DNA of 64,000 bases from Chlorobiales bacterium (lineage in GTDB: Bacteria; Bacteroidota; Chlorobiia; Chlorobiales; Chlorobiaceae), in contig JAKSDC010000092.1 of NCBI GenBank assembly GCA_022360275.1, forward strand, positions 1 through 64,000. Reading direction: 5' to 3'. The notes beneath the pieces are model-generated. The model had not been told where the DNA came from and made no database searches. It saw nothing but the letters and a program-made list of their open reading frames with translations. The position numbers and the translations under genes are program-made. The stretch's first letter is position 1, and every line of letters starts with the position of its first letter. Shown here one piece after another: positions 1-8,527 of this stretch.

Positions 1-288
1 CGATACCTTGGAAAGAATGCCTTCATCAGCCAGGCGTTTGCCGATGTGGAGATGCACGCCGAGCGCATCCTCGGAATGGCCTTCTTCTTCATGATGCTCT
101 TCTTCCTCATGGTGGTGGCCATCCTCTTCAAGACGTACCCAGCCTATTGACAGGCCGATCTCGAATCCGCCTGCTTCATGGGCATGATGGCCATGATGGT
201 CGTGGGAATCCCTGGTGTAGGCCGTATCCGGGATGATGAGCCCTGCTGCGAGGATCATGAGCACCAGCAATCGAGACACCTTCTTCAT
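1..288 (-). CDS. His-rich exported protein, N-terminal part only
   Basis: The reading frame starts at an ATG at 288 and runs open for 96 codons off the left edge, so only the N-terminus is present. Residues 1-25 form a signal peptide: Met-Lys-Lys, a hydrophobic core, then Thr-Ala-Tyr-Thr. After it come clusters of His (His-Asp-His-His-Gly-His-His) and, around residues 59-75, a His/Glu-rich stretch. Between them, residues 41-53 (GGFEIGLSIGWVR) look like an outer-membrane beta strand. The His-rich exported regions suggest metal binding, possibly zinc, but that is inference. A palindrome at 407-422 upstream could be its operator. No family was recognised. Confidence 0.7.
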   Translation of the reverse strand, partial: MKKVSRLLVLMILAAGLIIPDTAYTRDSHDHHGHHAHEAGGFEIGLSIGWVRLEEDGHHHEEEEHHEEEGHSEDALGVHLHIGKRLADEGILSKVS

Positions 289-706
289 TTCACTCTTTTT
301 TTCTTTGTTATTGATTTCACCGAACAACTTCTTCGTGGAGCTTAGGGAAATAGAAAACATATATCCGATAGGAATTACAAGCGATTCAATCGTAAAGTAC
401 ACCAAAATGTATACCTATACATCTTGCTTTCTTACGTAAACTGCCCCTGCCAAACACCTAAACAAAAATATAAAAAAATGAGAATGGATAAGCGGAATCC
501 GCACCCTGCCCCGTAGCAACAGAGAGCGGATGGAGGGCGGGCGGGAGCGAACATAGCGAAGGGAGTGGGTGCAGGCGGTGCGAGATAGAGCCGACATATG
601 CAAAGACACTACCGCAAAGCACCATCCACCAGACATACAGTGGCTTACCAGAAGGTTGCTTGTATAACTATAGGATGTCCCTTAAACATTAACTCATCAA
701 TACCCT
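289..706. other. intergenic region without a supported gene
   Basis: This 418-bp gap holds the palindrome at 407-422, an A-rich stretch near 460-480, and a G-rich, purine-biased stretch at about 495-595. A 73-codon ORF across the G-rich part is Arg/Ser-rich and looks like a chance frame. The G-rich stretch could be structured RNA, but no known RNA family was recognised. Confidence 0.5.
407..422. promoter_or_regulatory. perfect 7-2-7 palindrome, candidate operator
   Basis: ATGTATA-CC-TATACAT is a perfect inverted repeat about 120 bp upstream of the His-rich exported gene that starts at 288. Size and symmetry fit a dimeric repressor such as a Fur/Zur-type metal regulator, but no consensus was matched and the assignment is inference. 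Confidence 0.35.
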
Positions 707-1243
707 CTAGGCCAACATGGTTCCCGAGCCTGGACCACCGAAATCAAGATCTCGATCAAATCCCCAGTCAAAATCAGGCGGTTCAACATAGTCATAGTGA
801 TCTCGATGATCTCGGGACTCAATTTGTCGGTTTATATCTCGCATGGTATCTTTTACTACCCGATCTACATGACGGGTAACAATTTCATTGGAAACTACTT
901 CAGATGCTTCTTCATCCTGAATGTTATTCAGAATATCGACTAACAGCTGGTATTCAAGCTCAGTATTAAGTTCAGCAGTAACGCTAATTAACTTATCATT
1001 CACTTGGGCAAGTTCGTCAGTCAACTCTCCATCTCTGGCCATCAAAGCTAATGATGGCACACTATATGACGATGTAAGCACTAAGCTTCCAAGTACACCT
1101 GTACCAGGTATGAGCGTTGGAACGAATGCCAATGCAGCAAATGCCCAGCTCGCATTGCTGACGGAGCTTTGTTGGCGCGTAATTTCTCGCTGTCGTTCGC
1201 GCAACCTAGCTTGTTCATTTTTCAATTCAACCAAAGGATCCAT
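707..1243 (-). CDS. hypothetical protein with N-terminal hydrophobic hairpin
   Basis: This is a 178-residue protein of unknown family. Residues 1-28 are a charged, coiled-coil-like helix rich in Arg, Glu and Gln. Residues about 33-68 are hydrophobic with a central Pro-Gly turn (LIPGTGVLGS), which could be a membrane hairpin. The middle is a second acidic helix and the tail is rich in Asp, Arg and aromatic residues. It starts 14 bp after the stop of the 380-residue gene at 1258-2400, so the two are probably one operon; no good ribosome binding site is visible. No function is assigned. Confidence 0.6.
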   Translation of the reverse strand: MDPLVELKNEQARLRERQREITRQQSSVSNASWAFAALAFVPTLIPGTGVLGSLVLTSSYSVPSLALMARDGELTDELAQVNDKLISVTAELNTELEYQLLVDILNNIQDEEASEVVSNEIVTRHVDRVVKDTMRDINRQIESRDHRDHYDYVEPPDFDWGFDRDLDFGGPGSGTMLA

Positions 1244-1257
1244 GGTTTTTTGATCTA

Positions 1258-2400
1258 TTAAGGTTGGTATGCAAGGTGAAAATGAAGAACGATATCATGA
1301 ATATCGCTAGCGCTTTTTTCAATATTTGAGGTATCACCTATCTTCACCTTCCAACGCCTATTAGCATTGACATTAGTTAGAGAATTTAACTTACTCCAAC
1401 TGATAGCTAAACTACTGCGACTCCCAGCCACATTCTTTAACACAACTGGTTTGAATTTAAACTTATCGGCTGTCGCACTGGAACCAAGCCTCACTCCATC
1501 GGAGTCGTCTTGAACTGTAATAGACCAAAAATTTGGATGCAGCGTACTTACTGTTGCCTCATCTGGTTTAGGAACCATCCCAGATTCTTTATCAATGACT
1601 TGCACCCCTATTCTCCGAATTCTCTGGAAGCTTAAGTTTGAAATATCGGAATAAAGAGATAGATCAATTTCCAGCTCTCGCTTGGTTAAATCAACATTCC
1701 GACTACGTTCAGTGGGATTATCACTCCAACTTTTCACCAAATAATTTCCAGCCGAATTTTTTGCTTGCTTAAGGCTAATTGGCACCACTACTTCCTGATC
1801 CAGCGATGCGATTTTCCGATACTCAAAAAGAATATTTCGTAGTGATTCACGAATTTTTGCAACTCCTTTAAACCCACCACTGTATTCCATTGATGATTCG
1901 TCGAAACCAAAAAGAATTCTCCCTCCGAGCTTAACCGCTTTAGTATATTCAACAAGTTCTATAAGTCTATTTCCTAGTCTTGTGGCTAGATTATCAAAAT
2001 ACTCAAGGTTACTTATTTCATCTGAAAGTATCCTTAAATGCTCTTTCAGGGCAGATTGGTCATCATCAAGCGATCGAAGCATTCCCGATATGAAGTTGTG
2101 CTGGACTTTAGCAAGTCTATAATTTCGAATCTCAACCATGAGGGCGTCACAGGCATCTACTGCATCTAGAGCTGCGTTAAGGTTTTTCTCAAATTGGAGC
2201 GGCTGTATCCATTTAGGTAAATTTTTACCGGTCACTACCGTTTCGTAACTTGAGGTCTCTATTCTCATGTAGTCTGGTGGCGAGTAATTGCCCAGCATTT
2301 CAGTCGTTGAAGCAAGCTCAGAAAACACCTCATTTTCCTCTTCAGTCAGTAATCCGTTCTGGAGAGCATTAAGAATTGCTTCATCTAGTTTTGCATACAT
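1258..2400 (-). CDS. hypothetical 380-aa protein, helical N-terminus and beta-rich C-terminus
   Basis: The first gene of a two-gene cassette starts at an ATG behind a clear GAGGAGAAA ribosome binding site. Residues 1-190 look helical; residues about 240-380 look like a beta sandwich. The C-terminus has two spaced patterns, an RIRRIGVQVI strand and a final DIHDIVLHFHLAY strand. These resemble the last domain of TcA-type insecticidal toxin complex subunits, where a strand of the type R-I-K-x-V-x-V-x-I is followed by a terminal D-I-I-L-H-I-R-Y. The likeness is by eye and weak. There is no signal peptide. The lower GC of the cassette compared with the core genes suggests acquisition. Confidence 0.6.
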   Translation of the reverse strand: MYAKLDEAILNALQNGLLTEEENEVFSELASTTEMLGNYSPPDYMRIETSSYETVVTGKNLPKWIQPLQFEKNLNAALDAVDACDALMVEIRNYRLAKVQHNFISGMLRSLDDDQSALKEHLRILSDEISNLEYFDNLATRLGNRLIELVEYTKAVKLGGRILFGFDESSMEYSGGFKGVAKIRESLRNILFEYRKIASLDQEVVVPISLKQAKNSAGNYLVKSWSDNPTERSRNVDLTKRELEIDLSLYSDISNLSFQRIRRIGVQVIDKESGMVPKPDEATVSTLHPNFWSITVQDDSDGVRLGSSATADKFKFKPVVLKNVAGSRSSLAISWSKLNSLTNVNANRRWKVKIGDTSNIEKSASDIHDIVLHFHLAYQP

Positions 2401-2701
2401 AATGTTTCTCCTCGAGATTAAAGTTTGCTGATTGGATCGATGTTCTTTGCATGAGCTAACATAATATACTCTGCATACAGAAACACCCTTAACGATCGTT
2501 AATTACGTAAAACGAAGTAAAAAGCCTATAAATTTCATGTTTTCAAAAAAATGTATTAAACGGAGCGAAAATTCAATGATTGTTCAGCCCAGTTAGGCTG
2601 ACTATCTGCACTTTGCAGGTGACCGAAGGCCGGTTTAAGATATGCCCCTATAAAAACAGGGGCTTTGAGAATTTCTTGGATTTGATTGGATCGCTAATTT
2701 G
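2401..2701. other. AT-rich intergenic region
   Basis: This gap of about 300 bp separates the unknown two-gene cassette from tRNA-Ala. It is AT-rich from 2460 to 2570 and presumably carries the cassette promoter. No ORF, known RNA or strong hairpin was recognised. Confidence 0.5.
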
Positions 2702-2774
2702 TGGAACTTAGGGGAGTCGAACCCCTGACCTTCTCATTGCGAACGAGATGCTCTACCAACTGAGCTAAAGCCCC
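2702..2774 (-). tRNA. tRNA-Ala(CGC)
   Basis: The 73-nt minus-strand sequence folds as a tRNA. The seven-base acceptor stem includes the G3:U70 pair that is the alanine identity element, the D-loop is AGTTGGTA, and the T-loop is TTCGACT. The anticodon loop TTCGCAA gives anticodon CGC, reading the Ala codon GCG. The discriminator base is A. CCA is not encoded. Confidence 0.95.
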
Positions 2775-2783
2775 TTTAGGACA

Positions 2784-2915
2784 CCTCTAAAAACTTATTG
2801 CGCGTCTCAATTGCTGCGTTGGGTGGTGCTCGAAATCCTCACGTACTATCAGTACGCTCCGGTTTCTGCGCTTCGTACGCCTTGTCCTCAAGGCGCTCAC
2901 GACAATTAATAGAGG
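2784..2915. repeat. small repeat-like element beside tRNA-Ala
   Basis: The element is bounded by CCTCTA (2784-2789) and its inverted copy TAGAGG (2910-2915), each followed inward by related TTATTG and CAATTAA sequences. Inside is a perfect CGTACT-ATC-AGTACG palindrome (2842-2856). No credible gene spans it. The form, about 130 bp with short inverted ends, resembles non-autonomous MITE or REP-like elements. It lies next to the 5' end of tRNA-Ala. There is no second copy in this window, so repeat status is inferred. Confidence 0.45.
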
Positions 2916-2981
2916 AGCCTATTACTTATGAAATTTATACTCCCCGCTATGCAACTGCAAGTCTGGACACTGACTGCCAAT

Positions 2982-3016
2982 AAAAAAGCCTGCTCTTGTT
3001 TACAGCAGGCTTTTTT
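2982..3016. terminator. Rho-independent terminator after atpH
   Basis: AAAAAAGCCTGCT (2982-2994) and AGCAGGCTTTTTT (3004-3016) form a perfect 13-bp stem around a 9-nt loop. It has a T-run in either direction. It ends the atp operon transcribed on the minus strand 24 bp after the atpH stop, so atpA and atpG do not follow. Confidence 0.9.
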
Positions 3017-3039
3017 ATATCATGGTTTTTTTCGGGAGG

Positions 3040-3579
3040 TCAGGCATCTTCAACAAGAGCGCTGTTCAGCAGCTGCAGCTGGTGTTTGACGCTGTTGTCC
3101 AGAATCGTATCGCCTATCTTCACGGTCACACCGCCAAGGAGAGCCTCATCAAGAGAGAGCTTTGCCCTGACTTTTTTGCCGGTATACTTGGCAAGTCCGT
3201 CGATAAGCTTTTTCGACTGCTCGTCATCAAGTTCGACAGCACTTGCAACATCGACGTTGATAATGCCTCTCTGCTCATCACGAAGCGCAGCGTATTCATC
3301 AATGACATCGGGGAGTATGGCTGCTCGTTTTTTCCTGCAGAGCAGATCGATAAACAACAGTGCCTTTTCACCGAGGCCACCGAAAATCTCTTTGAGTATT
3401 CTGGCTTTTGTATCGCCCTTGATGATTGGGCTTTTCAACATCGTAACGATATCACGTGAACTTTCGAGAGTCTCCCGGATCACTTCAAGATCGCCGGCTA
3501 CCTGTTCGGCCAAACCGCTCTCTTCCGCGACATCGAGCAACGCTCTGGCATACCGCCTGCTCACTATTGTACTTGACAT
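3040..3579 (-). CDS. atpH: F-type ATP synthase delta subunit
   Basis: The 179-residue protein is the delta subunit (OSCP type) that links the peripheral stalk to the top of F1. It begins with the family start pattern [13 protein letters not shown] and ends with the conserved C-terminal region [17 protein letters not shown]. Length is normal for the family. It is the last gene of the minus-strand operon, 10 bp after atpF and just before a strong terminator. In many bacteria atpA and atpG follow atpH; here they do not, so the gene set is split. Confidence 0.95.
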   Translation of the reverse strand: MSSTIVSRRYARALLDVAEESGLAEQVAGDLEVIRETLESSRDIVTMLKSPIIKGDTKARILKEIFGGLGEKALLFIDLLCRKKRAAILPDVIDEYAALRDEQRGIINVDVASAVELDDEQSKKLIDGLAKYTGKKVRAKLSLDEALLGGVTVKIGDTILDNSVKHQLQLLNSALVEDA

Positions 3580-3589
3580 TGTAGGCGTT

Positions 3590-4117
3590 TTAGTTACGGT
3601 TTTGTGACAGATCCTGTATCATGCTCTCAACAATCTTCTTTTGTTTTTCAGCATCCAGGTTGGCCATAATGATTTTCTCTGCTCCTTTGACTGCAAGATC
3701 GGCAACCTCCGTTCTCAGCTCCGTCAACGCACGGCGTTTTTCCTGCTCTATTTCCTCTTTCGCTGACGCAATCATTCTGGCAGCCTCCGTGTGAGCCTTT
3801 TCGGTGATTTCAGCACGAAGCTTGTCACCATACTCTTTTCCTTCCCGAATGATTTTTTCGGCTTCGGAATCTGCCTTCGCCAGAAGCTCCCGGTTTTTCC
3901 TCAGTACCTCTTCAGCTTCCTCCTTGGCTTTATACGCCCGGTCAATAGACTGCTGAATGCCTTTTTCTCTTTCTTCAAGAGCGTTGAGCATCGGTTTCCA
4001 AGTAAACTTTTTCAAGATAAAGAGTACAATAAGAAACGTAACGGTTGTCCAGAAAATAAGCCCGGGATTAGGGTCGAGCAGACCGCCACTAAGCACTATA
4101 ATTCCTGACGTAAGCAT
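3590..4117 (-). CDS. atpF: F-type ATP synthase subunit b
   Basis: The 175-residue subunit b forms the membrane-anchored peripheral stalk. One transmembrane helix lies near residues 16-37 ([18 protein letters not shown]), followed by the typical [16 protein letters not shown] junction. A long Ala/Glu/Lys-rich coiled coil runs to the end. A single b gene is seen, with no b' partner in the window. It sits between atpE and atpH in the usual order. Confidence 0.95.
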   Translation of the reverse strand: MLTSGIIVLSGGLLDPNPGLIFWTTVTFLIVLFILKKFTWKPMLNALEEREKGIQQSIDRAYKAKEEAEEVLRKNRELLAKADSEAEKIIREGKEYGDKLRAEITEKAHTEAARMIASAKEEIEQEKRRALTELRTEVADLAVKGAEKIIMANLDAEKQKKIVESMIQDLSQNRN

Positions 4118-4215
4118 GGAATACTATTCTCCTTTACGATTGAATAAATCCGAAATGCGGCAAATCATGCTGCCGCATTCGGTTTTCATGACGTATGATG
4201 TATTTGCTTTTCCGC

Positions 4216-4452
4216 TTACTTCAAAACCAGCAGCACTGCGATAACCTCACCAAACAGGGCCACGCCCTCGATAAGTGCTGCTGCAATGATCATGGTTGTA
4301 CGGATATCTGCCGTTGCCTCGGGATTGCGTGCGGTTCCTTCAGCGGCAGAACCTGCAATCTGACCGATACCAAGACCTGCCCCAAGAACAGCTAAACCTG
4401 CGGCTATACCGGCACCCAGATAACCCAAGCCCTCATTACCCAAACCTTCCAT
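4216..4452 (-). CDS. atpE: F-type ATP synthase subunit c
   Basis: The 78-residue proteolipid of the rotor ring has two transmembrane helices, a Gly-rich first helix, and the conserved polar loop ARNPE (residues 41-45). The ion-binding carboxylate is Glu62 in ALIEGVALFG. Gln31 is also present, but Glu62 is followed by Gly rather than the Ser/Thr of sodium-type rings, so proton coupling is expected. An excellent GGAGGGAG ribosome binding site precedes the ATG, which fits the high copy number of c in the complex. Confidence 0.96.
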   Translation of the reverse strand: MEGLGNEGLGYLGAGIAAGLAVLGAGLGIGQIAGSAAEGTARNPEATADIRTTMIIAAALIEGVALFGEVIAVLLVLK

Positions 4453-4565
4453 GTTTTTACTCCCTCCAAATGATTTATTATGTATTGAATCTCTATTAGA
4501 AAAAACAGCTTAAACCCTGACAAAAGTACAAAATATAACTGGCAATAAGAACTGTCTCTTTTCGA

Positions 4566-5510
4566 TCAATGCGCAGCCTCTGCTTCGTGATTTTCATGTG
4601 AAGAAGCAAGCCCACTAAAAAGTGCAGAGAGCGTCGTAAAAATAAAGGCCTGAAGGAACGAGACGAAAATCTTAATCAAATAGATAAATATGGCAAATGG
4701 AACCGATACAAACACTGCTACAATGTAGCTGTGCAGGATAAAGCTGATAAAAATCAGGCTGAGAATGATGATGTGCCCGGCAGTCATATTTGCAAAAAGT
4801 CGAACGGTCAGCGCAAATGGCTTGGCAAACAAACCGATAACCTCGATCGGAATCATGATAATCCAGAGCGCCCAGTGTGTGCCCGCGGTAAGATGGGCGA
4901 GATACCCCTTGATGCCGTTTGCCTTGATTGCCGATACTTGGGTAATGAAAAAAGTAAATACAGCGAGCGTGAGAGTCACGCTAATATTGCCTGTAGCTGC
5001 TGCCCCGTATGGAATCAGACCAAGAAGGTTCAGCAGCAGAATAAAGACAAACACCGTAAGCAGGTATGGCATATGTTTCTCATAGCCTTCGCCGATGTTG
5101 GATTTTGCAACATCGAGACGGATAAATTCTACAAGCGCCTCCATGGCGTTTGCAAGACCGCCGGGAGCCTGACGCTTGCTGATTGATTTATACTTGTTTC
5201 CAACATAACCGTAAACCAGCAACAGAATAACCGCGGCAATCCACATAAAAACAACATGACGGGTGATCGATATATCAAAACCGCCGATAACGATTTTCGG
5301 GAGTTCAAATTCGGCGAAAGGCTCGAACGCCATGACATTGCTGTCGAGAATATGATGCATGATGACTTCACCCGGCCCTCCGTGCTCTTCTTCACCATGC
5401 TCCCCGGCAGAAGCTGCATATGCAGAAACACTACAACCAAAAAGCAATGGAATAATCAGCGCAGCTACCCTGACAAGCTCCCCGGTCCGTAAAGCATTAA
5501 ACCGTTTCAT
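4566..5510 (-). CDS. atpB: F-type ATP synthase subunit a
   Basis: The 314-residue subunit a forms the ion half-channels against the c-ring. The conserved stator arginine lies in [13 protein letters not shown]. Five or more membrane helices follow a long N-terminal extension with a hydrophobic, signal-like segment (residues about 12-33) and an acidic, His/Glu-rich stretch, which I believe is typical of Chlorobi and Bacteroidetes. The C-terminus is also His/Glu-rich ([11 protein letters not shown]). It overlaps the upstream membrane protein gene by 4 bp. Confidence 0.95.
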   Translation of the reverse strand: MKRFNALRTGELVRVAALIIPLLFGCSVSAYAASAGEHGEEEHGGPGEVIMHHILDSNVMAFEPFAEFELPKIVIGGFDISITRHVVFMWIAAVILLLVYGYVGNKYKSISKRQAPGGLANAMEALVEFIRLDVAKSNIGEGYEKHMPYLLTVFVFILLLNLLGLIPYGAAATGNISVTLTLAVFTFFITQVSAIKANGIKGYLAHLTAGTHWALWIIMIPIEVIGLFAKPFALTVRLFANMTAGHIIILSLIFISFILHSYIVAVFVSVPFAIFIYLIKIFVSFLQAFIFTTLSALFSGLASSHENHEAEAAH

Positions 5511-5902
5511 GCAACTCTCTTTTTCTGTTTGTTCTTTTTTTGATATCCGAGAATTTCGATAATCACGTAAATACAGTAAAAAGCAAAAAATGAAAAGACA
5601 AAATCATTGATCACAACGAAATCTTGCAGGATGACAACTGCTATAAGAACCATAAGCACCAACAGCCTTAGCGCCAACCCTCCGAATACAACCTTGGTGA
5701 AAACCGCTTGAGGCTTGTCAAAAGCATATTCGAACAACAAGTAGCCGACAAGGGAATTAGCAGTAATCAATATCCAGGCAACAAAAATCGAGCCAAGGTC
5801 AATATCGTACTCCGAAGCGCTCCAGAATATCACCCCCCATAAAATGACGGACAAGATAAGGATCTTTAGGACAAAATCAAACAGTGGTTTCATAAGATGC
5901 AA
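5507..5902 (-). CDS. AtpI-like small membrane protein of the atp operon
   Basis: This 131-residue protein has four predicted membrane helices and a basic C-terminus ([10 protein letters not shown]). Its place between atpZ and atpB, with a 4-bp overlap into atpB, fits the weakly conserved AtpI-type proteins that assist c-ring assembly or magnesium supply. No strict sequence motif is visible, so the role rests mainly on context and topology. Confidence 0.7.
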   Translation of the reverse strand: MHLMKPLFDFVLKILILSVILWGVIFWSASEYDIDLGSIFVAWILITANSLVGYLLFEYAFDKPQAVFTKVVFGGLALRLLVLMVLIAVVILQDFVVINDFVFSFFAFYCIYVIIEILGYQKKNKQKKRVA

Positions 5903-5922
5903 AAGAGTTGGAAATTGCTGTG

Positions 5923-6171
5923 TCAGCGGCCTTTTTTGTTAGCATTTTTTACAATCCTCATCAAAAGCAGCACCATCCCGGTCAACCCTGCACCTACACC
6001 GACAAGCAAAAACAGGGGAGATGTGCCTAATTGTTCATCGGCCCAGTACCCTCCCAGAACAAAAAAAGCAAAACTGAGGGCAATCTGAAATCCTATTCCG
6101 AGATAATCGGACAGCGCCCGAACAGATCTCCCGAAATAATCGGCAAACTTTTCGTCTTCTTGCGTTTTCAT
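5923..6171 (-). CDS. atpZ: AtpZ/AtpI-type ATP synthase accessory protein
   Basis: The 82-residue protein has two transmembrane helices separated by the typical short loop GGYWADEQLGTSPLF, followed by a Gly-rich second helix (LLVGVGAGLTGMVLLLMRIV). This is the pattern of the small accessory proteins that head many ATP synthase operons (AtpZ, once called subunit i). It is the first gene of this atp operon and overlaps the end of the upstream bactofilin gene by 4 bp, so the operon may be partly co-transcribed with cell-envelope genes. Confidence 0.8.
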   Translation of the reverse strand: MKTQEDEKFADYFGRSVRALSDYLGIGFQIALSFAFFVLGGYWADEQLGTSPLFLLVGVGAGLTGMVLLLMRIVKNANKKGR

Positions 6172-6599
6172 ATGCTTTTAGCTCCTGAAAGCTGGGGTTC
6201 CGGCTCCTTTTCCTGGAACCGCTCCCCGAACTCCGTATCCTGCTTCATGAACACGCTCCCGTTGAGTTTTGCTCCGTCCTCGACATCAAGGACGGCAACT
6301 GTCAGGTCGCCGTCAATAACAGCCGTGGCTTCAAGACGGAGTTCACCGGAAACTTCTGCATTTCCCTTGAATCTCCCCGCAACTCTCATATTCTCGGTGG
6401 TTATTTCGCCCTCGACAACCCCCTCGCTACCGATGATAAGCGTTGCCTTGCAGGAAATACTGCCTGAAACGTTTCCGTCGACCCTGATGTCACCCTCGGC
6501 AACAAGCTCACCCTGTACAGAAGTACCTTCCATCAGAAGTGTCAAGCCTCCGGCAACACTGGACCTGCGTTTTTTCCCTTTTCTACCGAACATTATCAT
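6168..6599 (-). CDS. bactofilin
   Basis: The 143-residue protein has the bactofilin (DUF583) domain at about residues 20-120: repeated short beta strands with regular hydrophobic and Gly positions (VQGELVAEGDIRVDGNVSGSI and similar), forming a right-handed beta helix that polymerises without nucleotide. The basic start (GRKGKKRR) and variable tail are usual. The M23 peptidase gene lies 7 bp upstream on the same strand, a common pairing in which the bactofilin scaffold localises a cell-wall hydrolase. A second in-frame ATG at 6593 is an alternative start. Confidence 0.9.
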   Translation of the reverse strand: MIMFGRKGKKRRSSVAGGLTLLMEGTSVQGELVAEGDIRVDGNVSGSISCKATLIIGSEGVVEGEITTENMRVAGRFKGNAEVSGELRLEATAVIDGDLTVAVLDVEDGAKLNGSVFMKQDTEFGERFQEKEPEPQLSGAKSI

Positions 6600-6606
6600 G
6601 TCTGTT

Positions 6607-7398
6607 TTACATTGAAAAATTCAGATAGGTCTCGGGATTGACGGGAATACCGTTTCGCCAGACCTCGAAATGCAGATGAACACCCGAAGACTCCTGGCCT
6701 GTATTGCCTGCAAGTGCTATGACCTCTCCGAGCTTTACCTGCTCTCCGCCTTTTTTGAGCAGCTTGCTGCAATGCTTGTAAAAAGTCATGTATTCGCCAT
6801 GATCGACAATCAATGTATATCCGAATGCACCTGTCCAATCAGCAAAAATAACTGAACCGTCGGCAACCGCTCCTACCGGCTCGTTCCGTGAAGTGGCAAT
6901 ATCTACCCCGTAATGACTCCTGCCGGGTTTGAAACGTTGCGATATTGAACCCGTTATCAGCCGCCCTGTAAATCCCCCTGTCTCTGCAGAGTCGGCAGAG
7001 AAAAGAGGCGGCATGATACCGGAACCGAACACCCTTCGTCCGGAACCGCCCGGCGATTCGCCTCCCTGTACCATTGCTTCTTCCTGAAACATAACCCCTT
7101 CAACCTTTTCGCTGAATGCCCGCATGCTTTCAATTTCGACAAGGAGACTGTCCACTCTCTTTGCCTGAAGAGCCACAAGCTGCTCTTGATGACCGGAAAG
7201 CGTCCAGCCGGGTACCATGTAGCGCAGCGGGGTAGAAAAGAAAAGGAGTGCAATCAGAGAGCCAAGTACTGCCAGAACAAGGAACGGCACCAGAACAAAC
7301 ACGGCCGGACTGCCTCTCAGCAATGTAACAGGCCTCGACCTTCCCCCGACAGGAATAAGGCTGAGCGTATACATCTTTTTCTTGCGACGGGATCCCAT
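6607..7398 (-). CDS. M23 family metallopeptidase (LytM type)
   Basis: The protein is a membrane-anchored peptidoglycan endopeptidase or its inactive activator. A basic N-terminus is followed by one transmembrane helix (about residues 28-52), a short coiled coil, and a C-terminal M23 domain. The zinc ligands are visible in SHYGVD (His and Asp) and in VHLHFE near the end, so the enzyme is probably active. The ATG at 7398 was chosen; a TTG two codons upstream is possible. It lies between galE and the bactofilin, all on the same strand. Confidence 0.9.
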   Translation of the reverse strand: MGSRRKKKMYTLSLIPVGGRSRPVTLLRGSPAVFVLVPFLVLAVLGSLIALLFFSTPLRYMVPGWTLSGHQEQLVALQAKRVDSLLVEIESMRAFSEKVEGVMFQEEAMVQGGESPGGSGRRVFGSGIMPPLFSADSAETGGFTGRLITGSISQRFKPGRSHYGVDIATSRNEPVGAVADGSVIFADWTGAFGYTLIVDHGEYMTFYKHCSKLLKKGGEQVKLGEVIALAGNTGQESSGVHLHFEVWRNGIPVNPETYLNFSM

Positions 7399-7408
7399 GA
7401 ACAAACGA

Positions 7409-8392
7409 TCAGGTTAAACCGAAATTATTGCGATAGACCTTCCATGTCGAATCGATCAGCGTATCGATATCACTGTACCGGGGTATCCAGCCAAGCAGTC
7501 CTCTCGCCTTCTTCGACGATGCGACAAGCTCTGCCGGGTCGCCCGGTCGCCTGTCCGACATGGCTGCCGGGATGGGCTGACCGGTAATCTCACGTGCTCT
7601 CTGAATCATCTCCTGCACGGTTATCCCCGTTTCACTGCCCAGGTTGACCGACAGACTTTTTTTCTTTTCGACAAGGTACTCGAACGCCGTAACATGCGCC
7701 GAGGCCAGGTCGCTCACATGTACATAGTCACGAATGCAAGTGCCGTCCCTTGTGGGGTAATCATTCCCGAAAACTTTCATCCCCTTGCGTACTCCCGATG
7801 CCGTTTCCATAACGATGGGGAGAAGGTTCTCGGGATTTGTTTCCAGCCCCTGAATCCGCCCTTGTATATCATAACCCGCTGCGTTGAAGTAGCGGATCGA
7901 CGCATACTTCAAGCCTTTCAGCCGGTCGTACCACTCCATCAAACGCTCGATCTCCAGCTTGGTGAACCCGTAGAAGTTCTCCGGCTCTTTCGGGTGATCC
8001 TCGTCGATGGGCAAATAGCGGGGGGAACCGAATATTGCCGCCGACGATGAAAATATCATGGTCGGTATTCCGGTCGCAAGGGCTGCATTGAGAATGTTGA
8101 TCGTACCGGCAAGATTCATCCCGGCATATGCTTCGGGTCTGACCATGGACTCGCCTGCTGCTTTCAGGGCGGCAAGATGCACACAGCCATCATAGCCCTC
8201 GGCCATGATTTCGCGAAGATGTAACGGCTGCATGATATCACCGTGCACGAAAGCCGCTTCCCCGAAAATGTTCTGTCGCGTACCGGAGGAAAGATTATCG
8301 AGAACCGTAACCGTGTATCCTCTATCCAGAAACTCCCTCGTCACATGACTGCCGATATAGCCCGCTCCGCCGATAACAAGTATCTTCAACAC
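7409..8392 (-). CDS. galE: UDP-glucose 4-epimerase
   Basis: The 327-residue short-chain dehydrogenase interconverts UDP-glucose and UDP-galactose for polysaccharide synthesis. It has the N-terminal NAD motif GGAGYIGSH, the catalytic Ser in FSSSAAIFG, and the Tyr-x-x-x-Lys pair in NFYGFTK. The C-terminal substrate part includes RRPGDPAELVASS. The start codon appears to be GTG at 8392, followed by TTG. The gene is the 5' end of a minus-strand run into the M23 peptidase and bactofilin. Confidence 0.93.
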   Translation of the reverse strand: MLKILVIGGAGYIGSHVTREFLDRGYTVTVLDNLSSGTRQNIFGEAAFVHGDIMQPLHLREIMAEGYDGCVHLAALKAAGESMVRPEAYAGMNLAGTINILNAALATGIPTMIFSSSAAIFGSPRYLPIDEDHPKEPENFYGFTKLEIERLMEWYDRLKGLKYASIRYFNAAGYDIQGRIQGLETNPENLLPIVMETASGVRKGMKVFGNDYPTRDGTCIRDYVHVSDLASAHVTAFEYLVEKKKSLSVNLGSETGITVQEMIQRAREITGQPIPAAMSDRRPGDPAELVASSKKARGLLGWIPRYSDIDTLIDSTWKVYRNNFGLT

Positions 8393-8451
8393 TACTTCTT
8401 GATTTACTTTTTGTCAACCGCTGTTTCTCTTTGCCAAAGATAACACTTTCG

Positions 8452-8470
8452 CCTAAATTGAGCGATTGTT
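8452..8470. repeat. copy 1 of a 19-bp motif flanking pgeF
   Basis: CCTAAATTGAGCGATTGTT matches the sequence at 9391-9409 at 16 of 19 positions, in the same orientation. The two copies lie on either side of pgeF. The function is unknown. Confidence 0.4.
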
Positions 8471-8527
8471 TCAATCCTCCCGCAAGAAGCGCCGGGATAC
8501 ACCGGAACAGCATGTCAAGCAATCCAG

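Noticed and set aside
415..636. 73-codon minus-strand ORF in the gap after the His-rich gene
   Set aside because: Arg/Ser-rich, no ribosome binding site, and runs over a G-rich stretch; it looks like a chance frame.
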